Assembly (NCBI RefSeq): GCF_019145475.1
Contig: NZ_JAHTKI010000014.1
Coordinates: 62,001 to 126,000 of the forward strand
Reading direction: 5' to 3'
DNA: 64,000 bases
DNA from: Pseudomonas botevensis
Lineage (GTDB): Bacteria; Pseudomonadota; Gammaproteobacteria; Pseudomonadales; Pseudomonadaceae
The notes under the pieces: generated by a model
Seen by the model: only the letters and a program-made list of their open reading frames with translations
Databases searched by the model: none
What the model was told of the DNA's origin: nothing
Shown: positions 14,967 through 22,718 of the stretch, piece by piece
How positions within the stretch are numbered: position 1 is the stretch's first letter
Layout of the letters: every line of letters starts with the position of its first letter
Made by a program: the position numbers and the translations under genes

Positions 14967-15958
14967 AGCGTCTGCACCTCGACCTCGACCGCCGTGCAAT
15001 ACGGCGCCTGGAACGCGCTGGTGACGATCGGCTCCAACGGCTCGAGAATCTGCAATTGCACGGCGCCGGCGCTGTGCAGGGTGTAATCGATCCAGCTCGG
15101 GTCGACCCGCCCTTCCAGGCGATGGCAACTGTCGGCGTAGGCCTGCAAATGCTGCTGCGCGGCGACTTTGGTCAGGCCCGAATCGGGGCCGGAATTGATC
15201 TTCGCCACCACGCGGATCTTGTAGCGCTGAATCTCCGCGCCCTGCACGGTGACCAGATCGGTTTCCGGTCGCACATCCGGTCGAGCAAAGTGCTGACGGA
15301 CGCCGTCGAGCAGCGCGGCGGACGGCGTACCGTCGGCCTCTCGCGAGAGCACGGTGACCCGCACTTCGCCGGGCGCCGTGCGGCGACCGTTGCCGTCCTT
15401 GACCTGCGCGGCGAGGCCGTCCGGGTCAAAGGTGTAGGTGACATTCACCACGCCGGCGTCGGTGGATTCGACTTTCACCGTCGGACGTTCGCCAAGGGTG
15501 AAGATCTCGCGGCGATACTGCATACGCGAACCCGCCGCCGGTGCGTGGGGTGCCAGGTAATAGCGCAGCCGCGCGTCATCGTCGCTTTCGTAGATGGCGG
15601 GTACAGGCGGGAACGCGGCCGGATCACCGGGATCGAGCAACTGCCGTTCCAGGCCCATGTCCGCCAGCCGCGCATCAAGATTGCTGCCGGTCGCCCACCA
15701 CGCCAGCATCTGCTTGATCCGGGCGTTGTATTTGCGTTCGTGGGTTTGCAGCCGCACACAGAAAGCCTCGAGCGCCAGCGTCAGCAGTTCGCTCTCGTTT
15801 TCCAGGCTGGTCTGCAATTTCGCCGCGTTTTGCGGTGAACGGGCACCGACGTATTCGACGACGAAGGTCTTGAATTCGGCGAGCAGGTCTTCGAACGCTT
15901 CGACGGTAATCAGCGCAGGCTCAGCCAACTGATTCTGGCCGGGGATCAACATGCTCAT
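14963..15958 (-). CDS. Baseplate assembly protein gpJ (P2-like)
   Basis: 331 residues against 302 in P2. The wedge signature LLAWWATGSNLDARLADMGL-type block (QMLAWWATGSNLDARLADMG) lies near residue 85, followed by ESDDDARLRYYLAPHAPAAG and the beta domain TDAGVVNVTYTFDPDGLAAQ. gpJ corresponds to T4 gp6, the wedge that forms the baseplate ring. The ATG at 15958 overlaps the gpW stop; a second Met two codons in is also possible. Confidence 0.92.
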   Translation of the reverse strand: MSMLIPGQNQLAEPALITVEAFEDLLAEFKTFVVEYVGARSPQNAAKLQTSLENESELLTLALEAFCVRLQTHERKYNARIKQMLAWWATGSNLDARLADMGLERQLLDPGDPAAFPPVPAIYESDDDARLRYYLAPHAPAAGSRMQYRREIFTLGERPTVKVESTDAGVVNVTYTFDPDGLAAQVKDGNGRRTAPGEVRVTVLSREADGTPSAALLDGVRQHFARPDVRPETDLVTVQGAEIQRYKIRVVAKINSGPDSGLTKVAAQQHLQAYADSCHRLEGRVDPSWIDYTLHSAGAVQLQILEPLEPIVTSAFQAPYCTAVEVEVQTL

Positions 15959-16287
15959 GTCACTACCTCGAAAGTCTGTTGACGGTTTTTCCAGGTGCCG
16001 GCGAAACGCAGCAGCAGACCGGCGCCCTGGCGGGTGGCGACGATCACCTGCGGCAGGAAATCGTCGATGCCGTTTTGCGGGTTGTAGAACGCCTGCGCCG
16101 CATGGCTTTGAGCCAGGATCAGCAGGTCATCGCCCAGGTTCTGCCCCAACAGCGTAGGGATCAGCGAGCCATACAAGGGGCGTTTCTGCCGGGTGCCCAG
16201 CGGTGTGGTCAGGGCGTGGGTCGCGCGCTGCACGAACTGCAGCCAGTCGTCGACCGTGGCCCCGGTGTCTCTATCGATTCCGATCAT
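15955..16287 (-). CDS. Baseplate wedge protein gpW (gp25-like)
   Basis: 110 residues, near the 115 of P2 gpW. It begins MIGIDRDTGATVDDWLQFVQ and carries the gp25/GPW core TPLGTRQKRPLYGSLIPTLL, including the conserved R-P-x-Y-G-S signature. gp25-like proteins link the baseplate to the first sheath ring through a conserved EPR-type core; that exact motif is not seen here. Confidence 0.92.
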   Translation of the reverse strand: MIGIDRDTGATVDDWLQFVQRATHALTTPLGTRQKRPLYGSLIPTLLGQNLGDDLLILAQSHAAQAFYNPQNGIDDFLPQVIVATRQGAGLLLRFAGTWKNRQQTFEVVT

Positions 16288-16302
16288 GGGAAGGCTCTTG
16301 AA

Positions 16303-16911
16303 TCAGGGGCTGATGACGCGGCCCTGGTGATCGACCAACGGGCCGCTGAAGTGGACGCCCGAGGCGTCGATCGTCAGGCCAACCGCGCCCAGTTGCAGGC
16401 TGATCGCCTGCGGGGTCATTGCCAGTCGCGCCGGGCCGATGCTCAGTTCCAGCGCCTGGCGCGAACCGCTGAACGCCGCCGGACCGTTCTGCCAGTGCAG
16501 AATGTGCGTGGCGTCGTCGTAGCCGCTTTCGCTGCCGTCCTGATGAACCCGACGGGTCAGCGTCGGTATCGTTGAAGCCGGAGGAAAACGGTCGCTGTTC
16601 AAACCGAACAGCGCCACGCTCTGTGCGCCGCTTTCGCCGCTGCCGTAGTTGAGCAGCAGGCATTGCTCACCCGCCGTCGGGATTCGCGACTCGCTCTGGG
16701 CACCGGCGCTCGGGTTGAAGAACTTGATGGACGGCGTGAGCAATCCACCATGGCTGACCTTGCAGGTGTTGCTCGCGGGGTCGACCTCCTGACAAATGCC
16801 GATGCGACAGAAACTCTCGGCGCGGCGGTGCAGGTCCTCGATCTCCGCTTCCATCTCGGCGAGCCGCTCGATGATCGGCCCCAGTTGCAGCTGGATAAGC
16901 GAATCGAACAC
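16303..16911 (-). CDS. Baseplate spike/puncturing protein gpV (P2-like)
   Basis: 202 residues from a GTG start at 16911, supported by GAGG eight bases upstream. P2 gpV has 211. It carries an N-terminal coiled segment (IIERLAEMEAEIEDLHRRAE), an OB-like domain with VDPASNTCKVSHGGLLTPSI and PTAGEQCLLLNYGSGES, and a beta-helical C-terminus (LELSIGPARLAMTPQAISLQ) ending near GVHFSGPLVDHQGRV. The spike pierces the outer membrane of the target. P2 gpV holds an iron through HxH at its tip; here only one such His (GVHFSG) is obvious, so metal binding is uncertain. Confidence 0.9.
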   Translation of the reverse strand: MFDSLIQLQLGPIIERLAEMEAEIEDLHRRAESFCRIGICQEVDPASNTCKVSHGGLLTPSIKFFNPSAGAQSESRIPTAGEQCLLLNYGSGESGAQSVALFGLNSDRFPPASTIPTLTRRVHQDGSESGYDDATHILHWQNGPAAFSGSRQALELSIGPARLAMTPQAISLQLGAVGLTIDASGVHFSGPLVDHQGRVISP

Positions 16912-16914
16912 GGT

Positions 16915-17436
16915 TCAACCCTCCAGCGGGGTGTATTGATCGGGATCGTCGATGTCGCTGACCTCCCAGGTACGGGCGAATTTCGGGATGCCGAGCGGGT
17001 CGTCGAGCAAGGTCGGGCCAAGATAGAGGGTCTGGTCGAACGTCAGGGTCCAGGCCTTGTACGACTGGTCTGCGCGCAGAAATACTGATGGCAGACCGTC
17101 AAGGTTCATCGGCAAATCGCATTGGTCGCCGGCCAGCCCCCAGCGGTTGTCGGTGACCAGATTCTTCAGGGCCGCAATCAGGTCGCAGGCCGCGAACGCC
17201 GTGGCAGCAACCGCCGGAATCACTTGCAGTGACACCGTCAGCACATGGGCAATTCGTCCATCGGCGGCGCGTGCGCCCTGGGCATTACGATCAAAGTCGA
17301 TCAACACCCAGGCCTGATTGCCGGGTGCCGAAAAGTCATCGTGGTTGCCAACCTGTACGTTCAGGGCGGCGGTGTTGCGCAAGGTTGTCGCCATCGCCGT
17401 GAACAGCTGCGAAGGCTGCTGGATCGGTGCGGGCAT
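16915..17436 (-). CDS. Conserved tailocin protein, putative tail terminator
   Basis: 173 residues from MPAPIQQPSQLFTAMATTLR; AGGAGG lies before the ATG at 17436. I do not recognise a named family with certainty. A short N-terminal helix, a VLIDFDRNAQGA strand region, the strand/helix pair LTVSLQVIPAVAATAFAACD-LIAALKNL, and a C-terminus WEVSDIDDPDQ give a pattern like the gp37-like protein at 4205-4789, which ends VDAIDPADPN. Tail completion genes precede V in P2, so a terminator role is reasonable but inferred. Confidence 0.55.
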   Translation of the reverse strand: MPAPIQQPSQLFTAMATTLRNTAALNVQVGNHDDFSAPGNQAWVLIDFDRNAQGARAADGRIAHVLTVSLQVIPAVAATAFAACDLIAALKNLVTDNRWGLAGDQCDLPMNLDGLPSVFLRADQSYKAWTLTFDQTLYLGPTLLDDPLGIPKFARTWEVSDIDDPDQYTPLEG

Positions 17437-17508
17437 GCTTGACCTCCTTTTCAGATGTCCACGCACAGCCCCGCTGCCGAGGTTGCAGCGAGGCTGGAAA
17501 ATGTCGGG

Positions 17509-17847
17509 TTAGGGTTGATCGTGGGGTGGCAGTTCGCTAACGCCGATGCGCTTGGCAGCCCAGCGTTCGTATAGGCCGATGGCCACGTCGGCGCCGGCCA
17601 TCGCGGTCAGGCAGCCGAAGGCGCCGGCCGCCCAGATCGACATGCCGGCGGCGTACAACAGCATGATGGCCGAGACGCCGCAGATCATGCAGGCGCCGGA
17701 GCGCAGCGCCAGACGCCGCAACAGTGGCCAGCCCCGGGCGCCTTCCTTGTCGGCGCGCCACATTTCGCCGGACACCCCGCCCACTACCGCGAGGAGGATG
17801 ACCAACCAGATCGGCATGTCCGCCAACGCTTGTTGCTCGTTTGTCAT
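17509..17847 (-). CDS. Phage-type holin
   Basis: 112 residues starting MTNEQQALADMPIWLVILLA at 17847 with a strong AGGAGG site. Three hydrophobic segments are visible: about 12-28 (IWLVILLAVVGGVSG), 52-68 (ACMICGVSAIMLLYAAG) and 70-88 (SIWAAGAFGCLTAMAGADVA), followed by a charged C-terminus. Holins open the inner membrane so that the producing cell lyses and releases tailocins. It is the first protein gene downstream of the leader. No endolysin is visible in the window; it may lie beyond the left edge. Confidence 0.75.
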   Translation of the reverse strand: MTNEQQALADMPIWLVILLAVVGGVSGEMWRADKEGARGWPLLRRLALRSGACMICGVSAIMLLYAAGMSIWAAGAFGCLTAMAGADVAIGLYERWAAKRIGVSELPPHDQP

Positions 17848-17916
17848 GTCACGCCTCCTGGGGGTGATTGATGAGTGATGGATGATGGGTTCAATCGGTT
17901 TCTCGTGAGGTAGGCA

Positions 17917-17950
17917 TTCCAAAAAGCCCGGCTGAAAAACCGGGCTTTTC
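17917..17950 (-). terminator. Terminator inside the tailocin leader, upstream of the holin
   Basis: On the minus strand the stem AAAGCCCGG/CCGGGCTTTTT, loop TTTTTCAG, is a canonical intrinsic terminator. It lies about 255 bases downstream of the inferred start site and 70 bases before the holin ATG. Transcription of the tail genes must pass it or start after it. Confidence 0.8.
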
Positions 17951-18206
17951 AGTAATGCGCTCCTTCGCCTTCCTTTCATCCTTTAAACCGAAAGGAAGCT
18001 GACTTTTCGGCGCTACTGGCGCGGTACGAGTCCATTCAAATTGTTTTTCCGACCGCGGTCCCTGCCCGCCGGATAACTGCTCTCGGTGCTTTACGCTGCA
18101 CACCCGGGTCAGTTGCCAACCCTCTGAACCGTTGAGGCCGGTTCATCGCTGCCTGTTCTTGTGGAACTAAAGAGCTTTCTTGCCAGCCGCTTTGTCGAGC
18201 GGCTTG
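17951..18206 (-). other. Structured leader between tailocin promoter and first gene
   Basis: The gene-free stretch 17848-18372 (525 bases) holds promoter, leader and two terminators. The leader RNA would begin near 18206. It could form hairpins AGCCGC/GCGGCT (18186-18205) and GAACCG/CGGTTC (18125-18144). It contains a 36-codon frame (18146 to 18036, MNRPQRFRGLATDPG...) with only a weak CAGG upstream. Whether it is a small RNA, a leader peptide region or plain leader cannot be decided from sequence. Confidence 0.45.
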
Positions 18207-18212
18207 GTGGCA

Positions 18213-18241
18213 AGAATATGCATGGATGCATATACAGTCAA
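18213..18241 (-). promoter_or_regulatory. Main tailocin promoter, sigma70-type
   Basis: TTGACT (18241-18236) and TATTCT (18218-18213) are separated by exactly 17 bases on the minus strand. The spacer contains two ATGCAT hexamers, overlapping the operator cluster. It reads toward the holin and tail genes. Confidence 0.7.
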
Positions 18242-18276
18242 TGCATAAATGCATTTATTTATGCACAACAAATGCA
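18218..18276. promoter_or_regulatory. Operator cluster over the tailocin promoter
   Basis: Six TGCA-containing half-sites occur within about 60 bases: ATGCATGGATGCAT (18218-18231), TGCATAAATGCA (18242-18253), TGCATTTATTTATGCA (18250-18265) and ATGCAC (18271-18276). The same motif appears upstream of the repressor gene, and nowhere else that I noticed in the locus. It is the likely binding array of the adjacent PrtR-type repressor. Confidence 0.6.
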
Positions 18277-18326
18277 CGAGCGCATGGAAGGCCCGCCAAT
18301 CAAGGCGTCGAGGATTTTCGCCAGGC

Positions 18327-18358
18327 GAAAAAAAACCCGCCGGTGGGCGGGTTTTGTC
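18327..18358 (-). terminator. Terminator of the repressor gene
   Basis: On the minus strand AAAACCCGCC/GGCGGGTTTTTTTT, loop about four bases, 15 bases past the repressor stop. It isolates repressor transcription from the tailocin promoter immediately downstream. Confidence 0.85.
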
Positions 18359-18372
18359 TGAAAACGGTGGGG

Positions 18373-19107
18373 TTATCGGGCGTACATGCCCCACCAGAAG
18401 ACGTGACCGAGGATGACGATCTGCTCTTCCTGGATTTCCTGGAAGCTGTAGTCCTCGTCCGGATGTTCATCGCGATTGAAACTGCGCAGGCGAATGCCGG
18501 TGGGCAGGCGATAGAGTTGCTTCACCCGCAGCTGACCGTTGTGGTTGATCGCATAAAGGTCGCCATCGACGATGTCGCCAATCCCGCACTTGCCGGCATT
18601 GACGCCAACCGTGGCACCGTCACGCAGGACCGGCAACATGCTGTTGCCGCGCACGGTGACGCATTTGGCCTGGTCGAACTGCACCCCGTTGTGGCGCAGG
18701 CTGCGCTTGCCAAAGCGCAGGCTAGAGCGTTCGCTCTCTTCGATAACGAATCTTCCTGATCCAGCAGCCAATTCAACCTCACGAAGAAAGGGCACCGACA
18801 CCTCGTCGTCATCGACAGGCGTGTCGTCGTCCCACAGGCTTATGTCCTTGAGTTCTGCATGCACATCATCACGCCCGGAACCGGCCGCTTGCGCGACATC
18901 CGCGCGCCCGCGCAACTGATCGGTGCTCACGGCGAAGTACTCGGCGATCTTCGAGATGTGCTTGTCCGAAGGATCGACGATCTTCCCGCTGAGAATCCGC
19001 GAAAGTGTGGATTGAGGCACGCCGGTGCGACGGTGAAGCTCCGTAGGGGAGATCCCGTGCTGGTCGAGCAGCGCTCTTAATACGGTAGATACGTTGCGTT
19101 TTTGCAT
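18373..19107 (-). CDS. prtR: PrtR-type self-cleaving repressor of the tailocin locus
   Basis: 244 residues. Residues 1-65 are an XRE-type helix-turn-helix (STVLRALLDQHGISPTELHR, PQSTLSRILSGKI). Residues 145-215 are a LexA/S24 peptidase domain with Ser156 in GNSM and Lys196 in RVKQL as the catalytic pair. An Ala-Gly site for self-cleavage lies at 115-116 (ELAAGSGRF). By family analogy, DNA damage and activated RecA trigger cleavage and release the tail genes. The start at 19107 matches the usual MQKRN; an ATG three codons earlier is possible and neither has a clear ribosome site. No prtN-like activator lies beside it. A shorter name would be CI-like repressor. Confidence 0.9.
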   Translation of the reverse strand: MQKRNVSTVLRALLDQHGISPTELHRRTGVPQSTLSRILSGKIVDPSDKHISKIAEYFAVSTDQLRGRADVAQAAGSGRDDVHAELKDISLWDDDTPVDDDEVSVPFLREVELAAGSGRFVIEESERSSLRFGKRSLRHNGVQFDQAKCVTVRGNSMLPVLRDGATVGVNAGKCGIGDIVDGDLYAINHNGQLRVKQLYRLPTGIRLRSFNRDEHPDEDYSFQEIQEEQIVILGHVFWWGMYAR

Positions 19108-19152
19108 AACGCGCATAGTGCTTGAAGTTTTTTCGGAAGACAAATGCTGATT

Positions 19153-19199
19153 TGCATAAAGCGTGCATAAATACGCATTTTGCAGCAGAAACATGTCAA
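19153..19199 (-). promoter_or_regulatory. Repressor promoter with TGCAT operators
   Basis: A consensus -35 box TTGACA (19199-19194) reads toward the repressor; the -10 is weak (GCGTAT, 19176-19171). The palindrome TGCATAAATACGCA (19164-19177) covers the -10, and a further TTGCAT lies at 19152-19157. This suggests autorepression. Confidence 0.55.
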
Positions 19200-19317
19200 C
19201 CGACCACGATGCCTGCGTCCAACAGACCGCCCATGGTAATCTTGCGCCCATCGCGGAAATGCCCGGCCACTGCCGCGCTTTTGCCCCACACCTTTCAACG
19301 AGTTTCCTGACAAGCCG

Positions 19318-21897
19318 ATGAATAAAGCCGTCTCCGATCTGTCCTCCCACACTCCGATGATGCAGCAATACTGGCGCCTGAAGAATCAGCACCCGGATCA
19401 GCTGATGTTCTACCGCATGGGCGACTTCTACGAGATCTTCTATGAAGACGCGAAGAAAGCGGCCAAGTTGCTGGACATCACCCTGACCGCTCGCGGGCAG
19501 TCGGCGGGGCAGGCGATTCCAATGTGCGGGATTCCGTATCACGCGGCGGAAGGTTATCTGGCGAAGCTGGTCAAGCTTGGCGAGTCGGTGGTGATCTGCG
19601 AGCAGGTCGGCGACCCGGCCACCAGCAAAGGGCCGGTGGAACGTCAGGTGGTGCGGATCATCACCCCGGGCACGGTCAGCGACGAGGCACTGCTCGACGA
19701 GCGTCGCGACAACCTGATCGCGGCGGTGCTGGGCGATGAGCGTCTGTTCGGTCTGGCGGTGCTGGACATCACCAGCGGCAACTTCATCGTGCTGGAGATC
19801 AAGGGCTGGGAGAACCTGCTGGCGGAACTGGAGCGGGTCAACCCGGTGGAACTGTTGATCCCGGATGACTGGCCAAAGGATCTGCCGGCGGAAAAACGCC
19901 GTGGGGTACGTCGTCGTGCGCCGTGGGATTTCGAGCGCGACTCGGCGCTGAAAAGTCTCTGCCAGCAGTTTTCCACCCAGGACCTGAAAGGTTTCGGCTG
20001 CGAGACCCTGACCCTGGCCATCGGCGCCGCCGGTTGCCTGCTGGCCTACGCCAAGGAAACCCAGCGCACCGCCCTGCCCCATTTGCGCAGCCTGCGCCAC
20101 GAGCGCCTGGACGACACCGTGGTGCTGGACGGCGCGAGCCGCCGCAACCTGGAACTCGATACCAACCTGGCGGGCGGTCGCGACAACACCCTGCAATCGG
20201 TGGTCGATCGCTGCCAGACCGCCATGGGCAGCCGTTTGCTGACCCGCTGGCTGAACCGTCCGCTGCGTGACCTGACCGTTTTGCTGGCACGCCAGACATC
20301 GATCAGTTGCCTGCTTGACCGCTATCGCTTCGAAAGTCTGCAGCCGCAGCTCAAGGAAATCGGCGATATCGAACGGATCCTCGCGCGAATCGGCCTGCGC
20401 AATGCCCGCCCGCGCGACCTCGCTCGCCTGCGTGACGCACTGGGCGCCCTGCCTGAACTGCAAGTGGTAATGGCCGACCTGGAAGCGCCGCACCTGACCC
20501 GACTGGCGACGACCACCAGCACCTACCCGGAACTGGCTGCGCTCCTGGAAAAAGCCATCATCGACAACCCGCCAGCGGTGATCCGCGACGGCGGCGTGCT
20601 GAAGACCGGTTACGACAGCGAGCTCGACGAGCTGCAATCGCTGAGCGAAAACGCCGGCCAGTTCCTCATCGACCTGGAAGCCCGGGAAAAGGCCCGCACC
20701 GGCCTTGCCAACCTGAAGGTCGGCTACAACCGAATTCACGGCTACTTCATTGAACTGCCGAGCAAGCAGGCCGAGTCGGCTCCGGCCGACTACATTCGGC
20801 GCCAGACCCTCAAGGGCGCGGAGCGCTTCATCACGCCGGAACTCAAAGAGTTCGAAGACAAGGCGCTGTCGGCCAAGAGCCGCGCGCTGGCCCGCGAGAA
20901 GATGCTGTACGAGGCGCTGCTGGAAGATCTGATCAGCCAGTTGCCACCGCTGCAGGACACCGCCTCGGCGCTGGCCGAGCTGGACGTGCTGAGCAACCTG
21001 GCCGAGCGTGCGCTGAATCTCGACCTGAACTGCCCGACGTTCGTCAGCGAGCCGTGCATGCGCATCACCCAGGGTCGCCACCCGGTGGTCGAGCAGGTGC
21101 TGACCACGCCGTTCGTGGCCAACGACCTGAGCCTCGACGACAACACGCGAATGCTGGTGATCACCGGTCCGAACATGGGTGGTAAATCCACTTACATGCG
21201 GCAAACCGCGCTGATCGTGTTGCTGGCCCATATTGGCAGCTTCGTACCGGCGGCCAGTTGCGAACTGTCGCTGGTGGACCGGATCTTCACCCGTATCGGT
21301 TCCAGCGACGACCTGGCCGGCGGACGTTCGACCTTCATGGTGGAAATGAGCGAAACCGCCAACATTCTGCACAACGCCACCGAACGCAGCCTGGTGCTGA
21401 TGGACGAAGTCGGGCGCGGCACCAGCACCTTCGACGGTCTGTCGCTGGCCTGGGCGGCGGCCGAGCGCCTGGCGCATCTGCGCGCCTATACGCTGTTTGC
21501 CACTCACTATTTCGAGCTGACCGTGCTGCCCGAAGCCGAGCCGCTGGTAGCCAACGTGCATCTCAATGCAACCGAGCACAACGAGCGCATTGTGTTCCTG
21601 CACCATGTACTGCCGGGGCCTGCGAGCCAGAGCTATGGCCTGGCGGTGGCGCAGTTGGCCGGCGTGCCGAGCGAAGTGATTGTGCGTGCCCGCGAGCATC
21701 TGAGTCGTCTGGAAGACACCGCCCTGCCCCACGAGGCGCCGAAACCGGTCAAGGGCAAACCGGCCGCACCACAGCAGAGCGACATGTTCGCCAGCCTGCC
21801 GCATCCGGTACTGGATGAACTGGCCAAGCTCGATCTGGATGACATGACCCCACGTCGTGCGCTCGAAATGCTCTATACACTAAAGACACGGATCTAA
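19318..21897 (+). CDS. mutS: DNA mismatch repair ATPase MutS
   Basis: 859 residues, normal length. The mismatch-reading Phe-x-Glu lies in GDFYEIF (Phe37, Glu39). The Walker A motif is GPNMGGKST from residue 617, followed by the signature DEVGRGTSTFDGLSLAWAA and the ATPase dimer segment FATHYFELTVL. It binds mispaired bases and recruits MutL. It borders the tail locus on the right; mutS-cinA is the known insertion place for tailocins in P. fluorescens. The coding strand is opposite to the tail genes. Confidence 0.98.
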   Translation: MNKAVSDLSSHTPMMQQYWRLKNQHPDQLMFYRMGDFYEIFYEDAKKAAKLLDITLTARGQSAGQAIPMCGIPYHAAEGYLAKLVKLGESVVICEQVGDPATSKGPVERQVVRIITPGTVSDEALLDERRDNLIAAVLGDERLFGLAVLDITSGNFIVLEIKGWENLLAELERVNPVELLIPDDWPKDLPAEKRRGVRRRAPWDFERDSALKSLCQQFSTQDLKGFGCETLTLAIGAAGCLLAYAKETQRTALPHLRSLRHERLDDTVVLDGASRRNLELDTNLAGGRDNTLQSVVDRCQTAMGSRLLTRWLNRPLRDLTVLLARQTSISCLLDRYRFESLQPQLKEIGDIERILARIGLRNARPRDLARLRDALGALPELQVVMADLEAPHLTRLATTTSTYPELAALLEKAIIDNPPAVIRDGGVLKTGYDSELDELQSLSENAGQFLIDLEAREKARTGLANLKVGYNRIHGYFIELPSKQAESAPADYIRRQTLKGAERFITPELKEFEDKALSAKSRALAREKMLYEALLEDLISQLPPLQDTASALAELDVLSNLAERALNLDLNCPTFVSEPCMRITQGRHPVVEQVLTTPFVANDLSLDDNTRMLVITGPNMGGKSTYMRQTALIVLLAHIGSFVPAASCELSLVDRIFTRIGSSDDLAGGRSTFMVEMSETANILHNATERSLVLMDEVGRGTSTFDGLSLAWAAAERLAHLRAYTLFATHYFELTVLPEAEPLVANVHLNATEHNERIVFLHHVLPGPASQSYGLAVAQLAGVPSEVIVRAREHLSRLEDTALPHEAPKPVKGKPAAPQQSDMFASLPHPVLDELAKLDLDDMTPRRALEMLYTLKTRI

Positions 21898-22038
21898 CGC
21901 ATACGGCTTCAAGCTGTTAGAATCTCGCGCGGTTTGGGTGCTGCAGGCTAATAGCCTGGCCTGCAGACATCACTCCCGAACCTGGCGACCCCAACCGTGA
22001 AGGGGCTCCGCTGCCGCCGCCTGAGGAGAAAATTAGAA

Positions 22039-22362
22039 ATGACCTTCGTCGTCACCGACAACTGCATCAAGTGCAAGTACACCGACTGCGTAGAAGTCTG
22101 TCCGGTGGACTGCTTTTACGAAGGCCCGAACTTCCTGGTGATTCACCCGGATGAGTGCATTGACTGCGCCCTGTGCGAGCCAGAATGCCCGGCCGTTGCA
22201 ATTTTCTCCGAGGACGAAGTCCCGGAAGAGATGCAGGAGTTCATCCAGCTGAACGTCGAGCTGGCCGAGATCTGGCCGAACATCACCGAGAAGAAAGAAT
22301 CGTTGCCCGATGCCGAAGAGTGGGATGGCGTCAAAGGCAAGATCAAAGACCTCGAACGCTGA
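22039..22362 (+). CDS. fdxA: 7Fe ferredoxin FdxA
   Basis: 107 residues from MTFVVTDNCIKCKYTDCVEV, with GAGGAG before the ATG at 22039. Two cysteine clusters, CIKCKYTDCVEVCP and CIDCALCEPECP, fit one 3Fe-4S and one 4Fe-4S centre as in the Azotobacter vinelandii FdI family. A 140-base spacer separates it from mutS, and an intrinsic terminator follows. It is an electron carrier of uncertain partner. Confidence 0.95.
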   Translation: MTFVVTDNCIKCKYTDCVEVCPVDCFYEGPNFLVIHPDECIDCALCEPECPAVAIFSEDEVPEEMQEFIQLNVELAEIWPNITEKKESLPDAEEWDGVKGKIKDLER

Positions 22363-22378
22363 TTCGTCCGCCGTTCTC

Positions 22379-22403
22379 GAAAAGGCCCTTTGCGGGCCTT
22401 TTT
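22379..22403 (+). terminator. Terminator of fdxA
   Basis: AAAGGCCC/GGGCCTTTTTG hairpin 17 bases after the fdxA stop, on the plus strand. Confidence 0.85.
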
Positions 22404-22417
22404 GCTTTTCTGCAGGC

Positions 22418-22546
22418 AAAAAAAAGGGGCGGTTTGACCCGCCCACATTTTTCCCTATTCCCTGTGTTCCTTTTCATCGTCCTGATGAATCGCCTCCTGC
22501 GATGTCCATTCCCCTCATCCTTGAAGGGCGTGTCTGTCCGTCGACA
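22418..22546 (-). ncRNA. rsmZ: RsmZ regulatory small RNA
   Basis: The minus strand from 22546 reads TGTCGACGGACAGACACG, the recognised 5' end of P. fluorescens RsmZ. It then carries repeated GGA motifs in hairpin loops (CAAGGATGA, ATGGACAT, CAGGAGGC, CAGGACGA, AAGGAACA, AGGGAA). It ends with GGGCGG/CCGCCC and a run of T. The length of about 129 nt and the place between fdxA and rpoS match known rsmZ genes. RsmZ titrates RsmA/RsmE (CsrA family) and so relieves repression of secondary metabolism and exoproducts under Gac/Rsm control. End points are estimated. Confidence 0.92.
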
Positions 22547-22718
22547 CAACCCAGATACTAAAGAGTTCCCTGACGGGAGCAACGGGCCGAATCCACCGAA
22601 GCGCACCGTCACAAGGGCTTAACATTAAAAAATAATCATATAAATCAAATAATTATAAAGAAGCACACGCTTCAATGGACGTCTGCCGCAGTGTAAAAAT
22701 AGCGAACACTTACGAAAG

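Noticed and set aside
17891..18103. 70-codon GTG frame in the tailocin leader (MCSVKHREQ...)
   Set aside because: It runs through the intrinsic terminator, has no ribosome site, and its C-terminus is simply the translated hairpin.
1..18372. Complete inducible prophage
   Set aside because: Only tail, holin and repressor genes are visible; no head, DNA packaging, integration or replication functions were found in the 18 kb seen.
19117..21804. Minus-strand open frame running through mutS into the repressor frame
   Set aside because: Only the last 244 codons make a recognisable protein; the rest is antisense to mutS.
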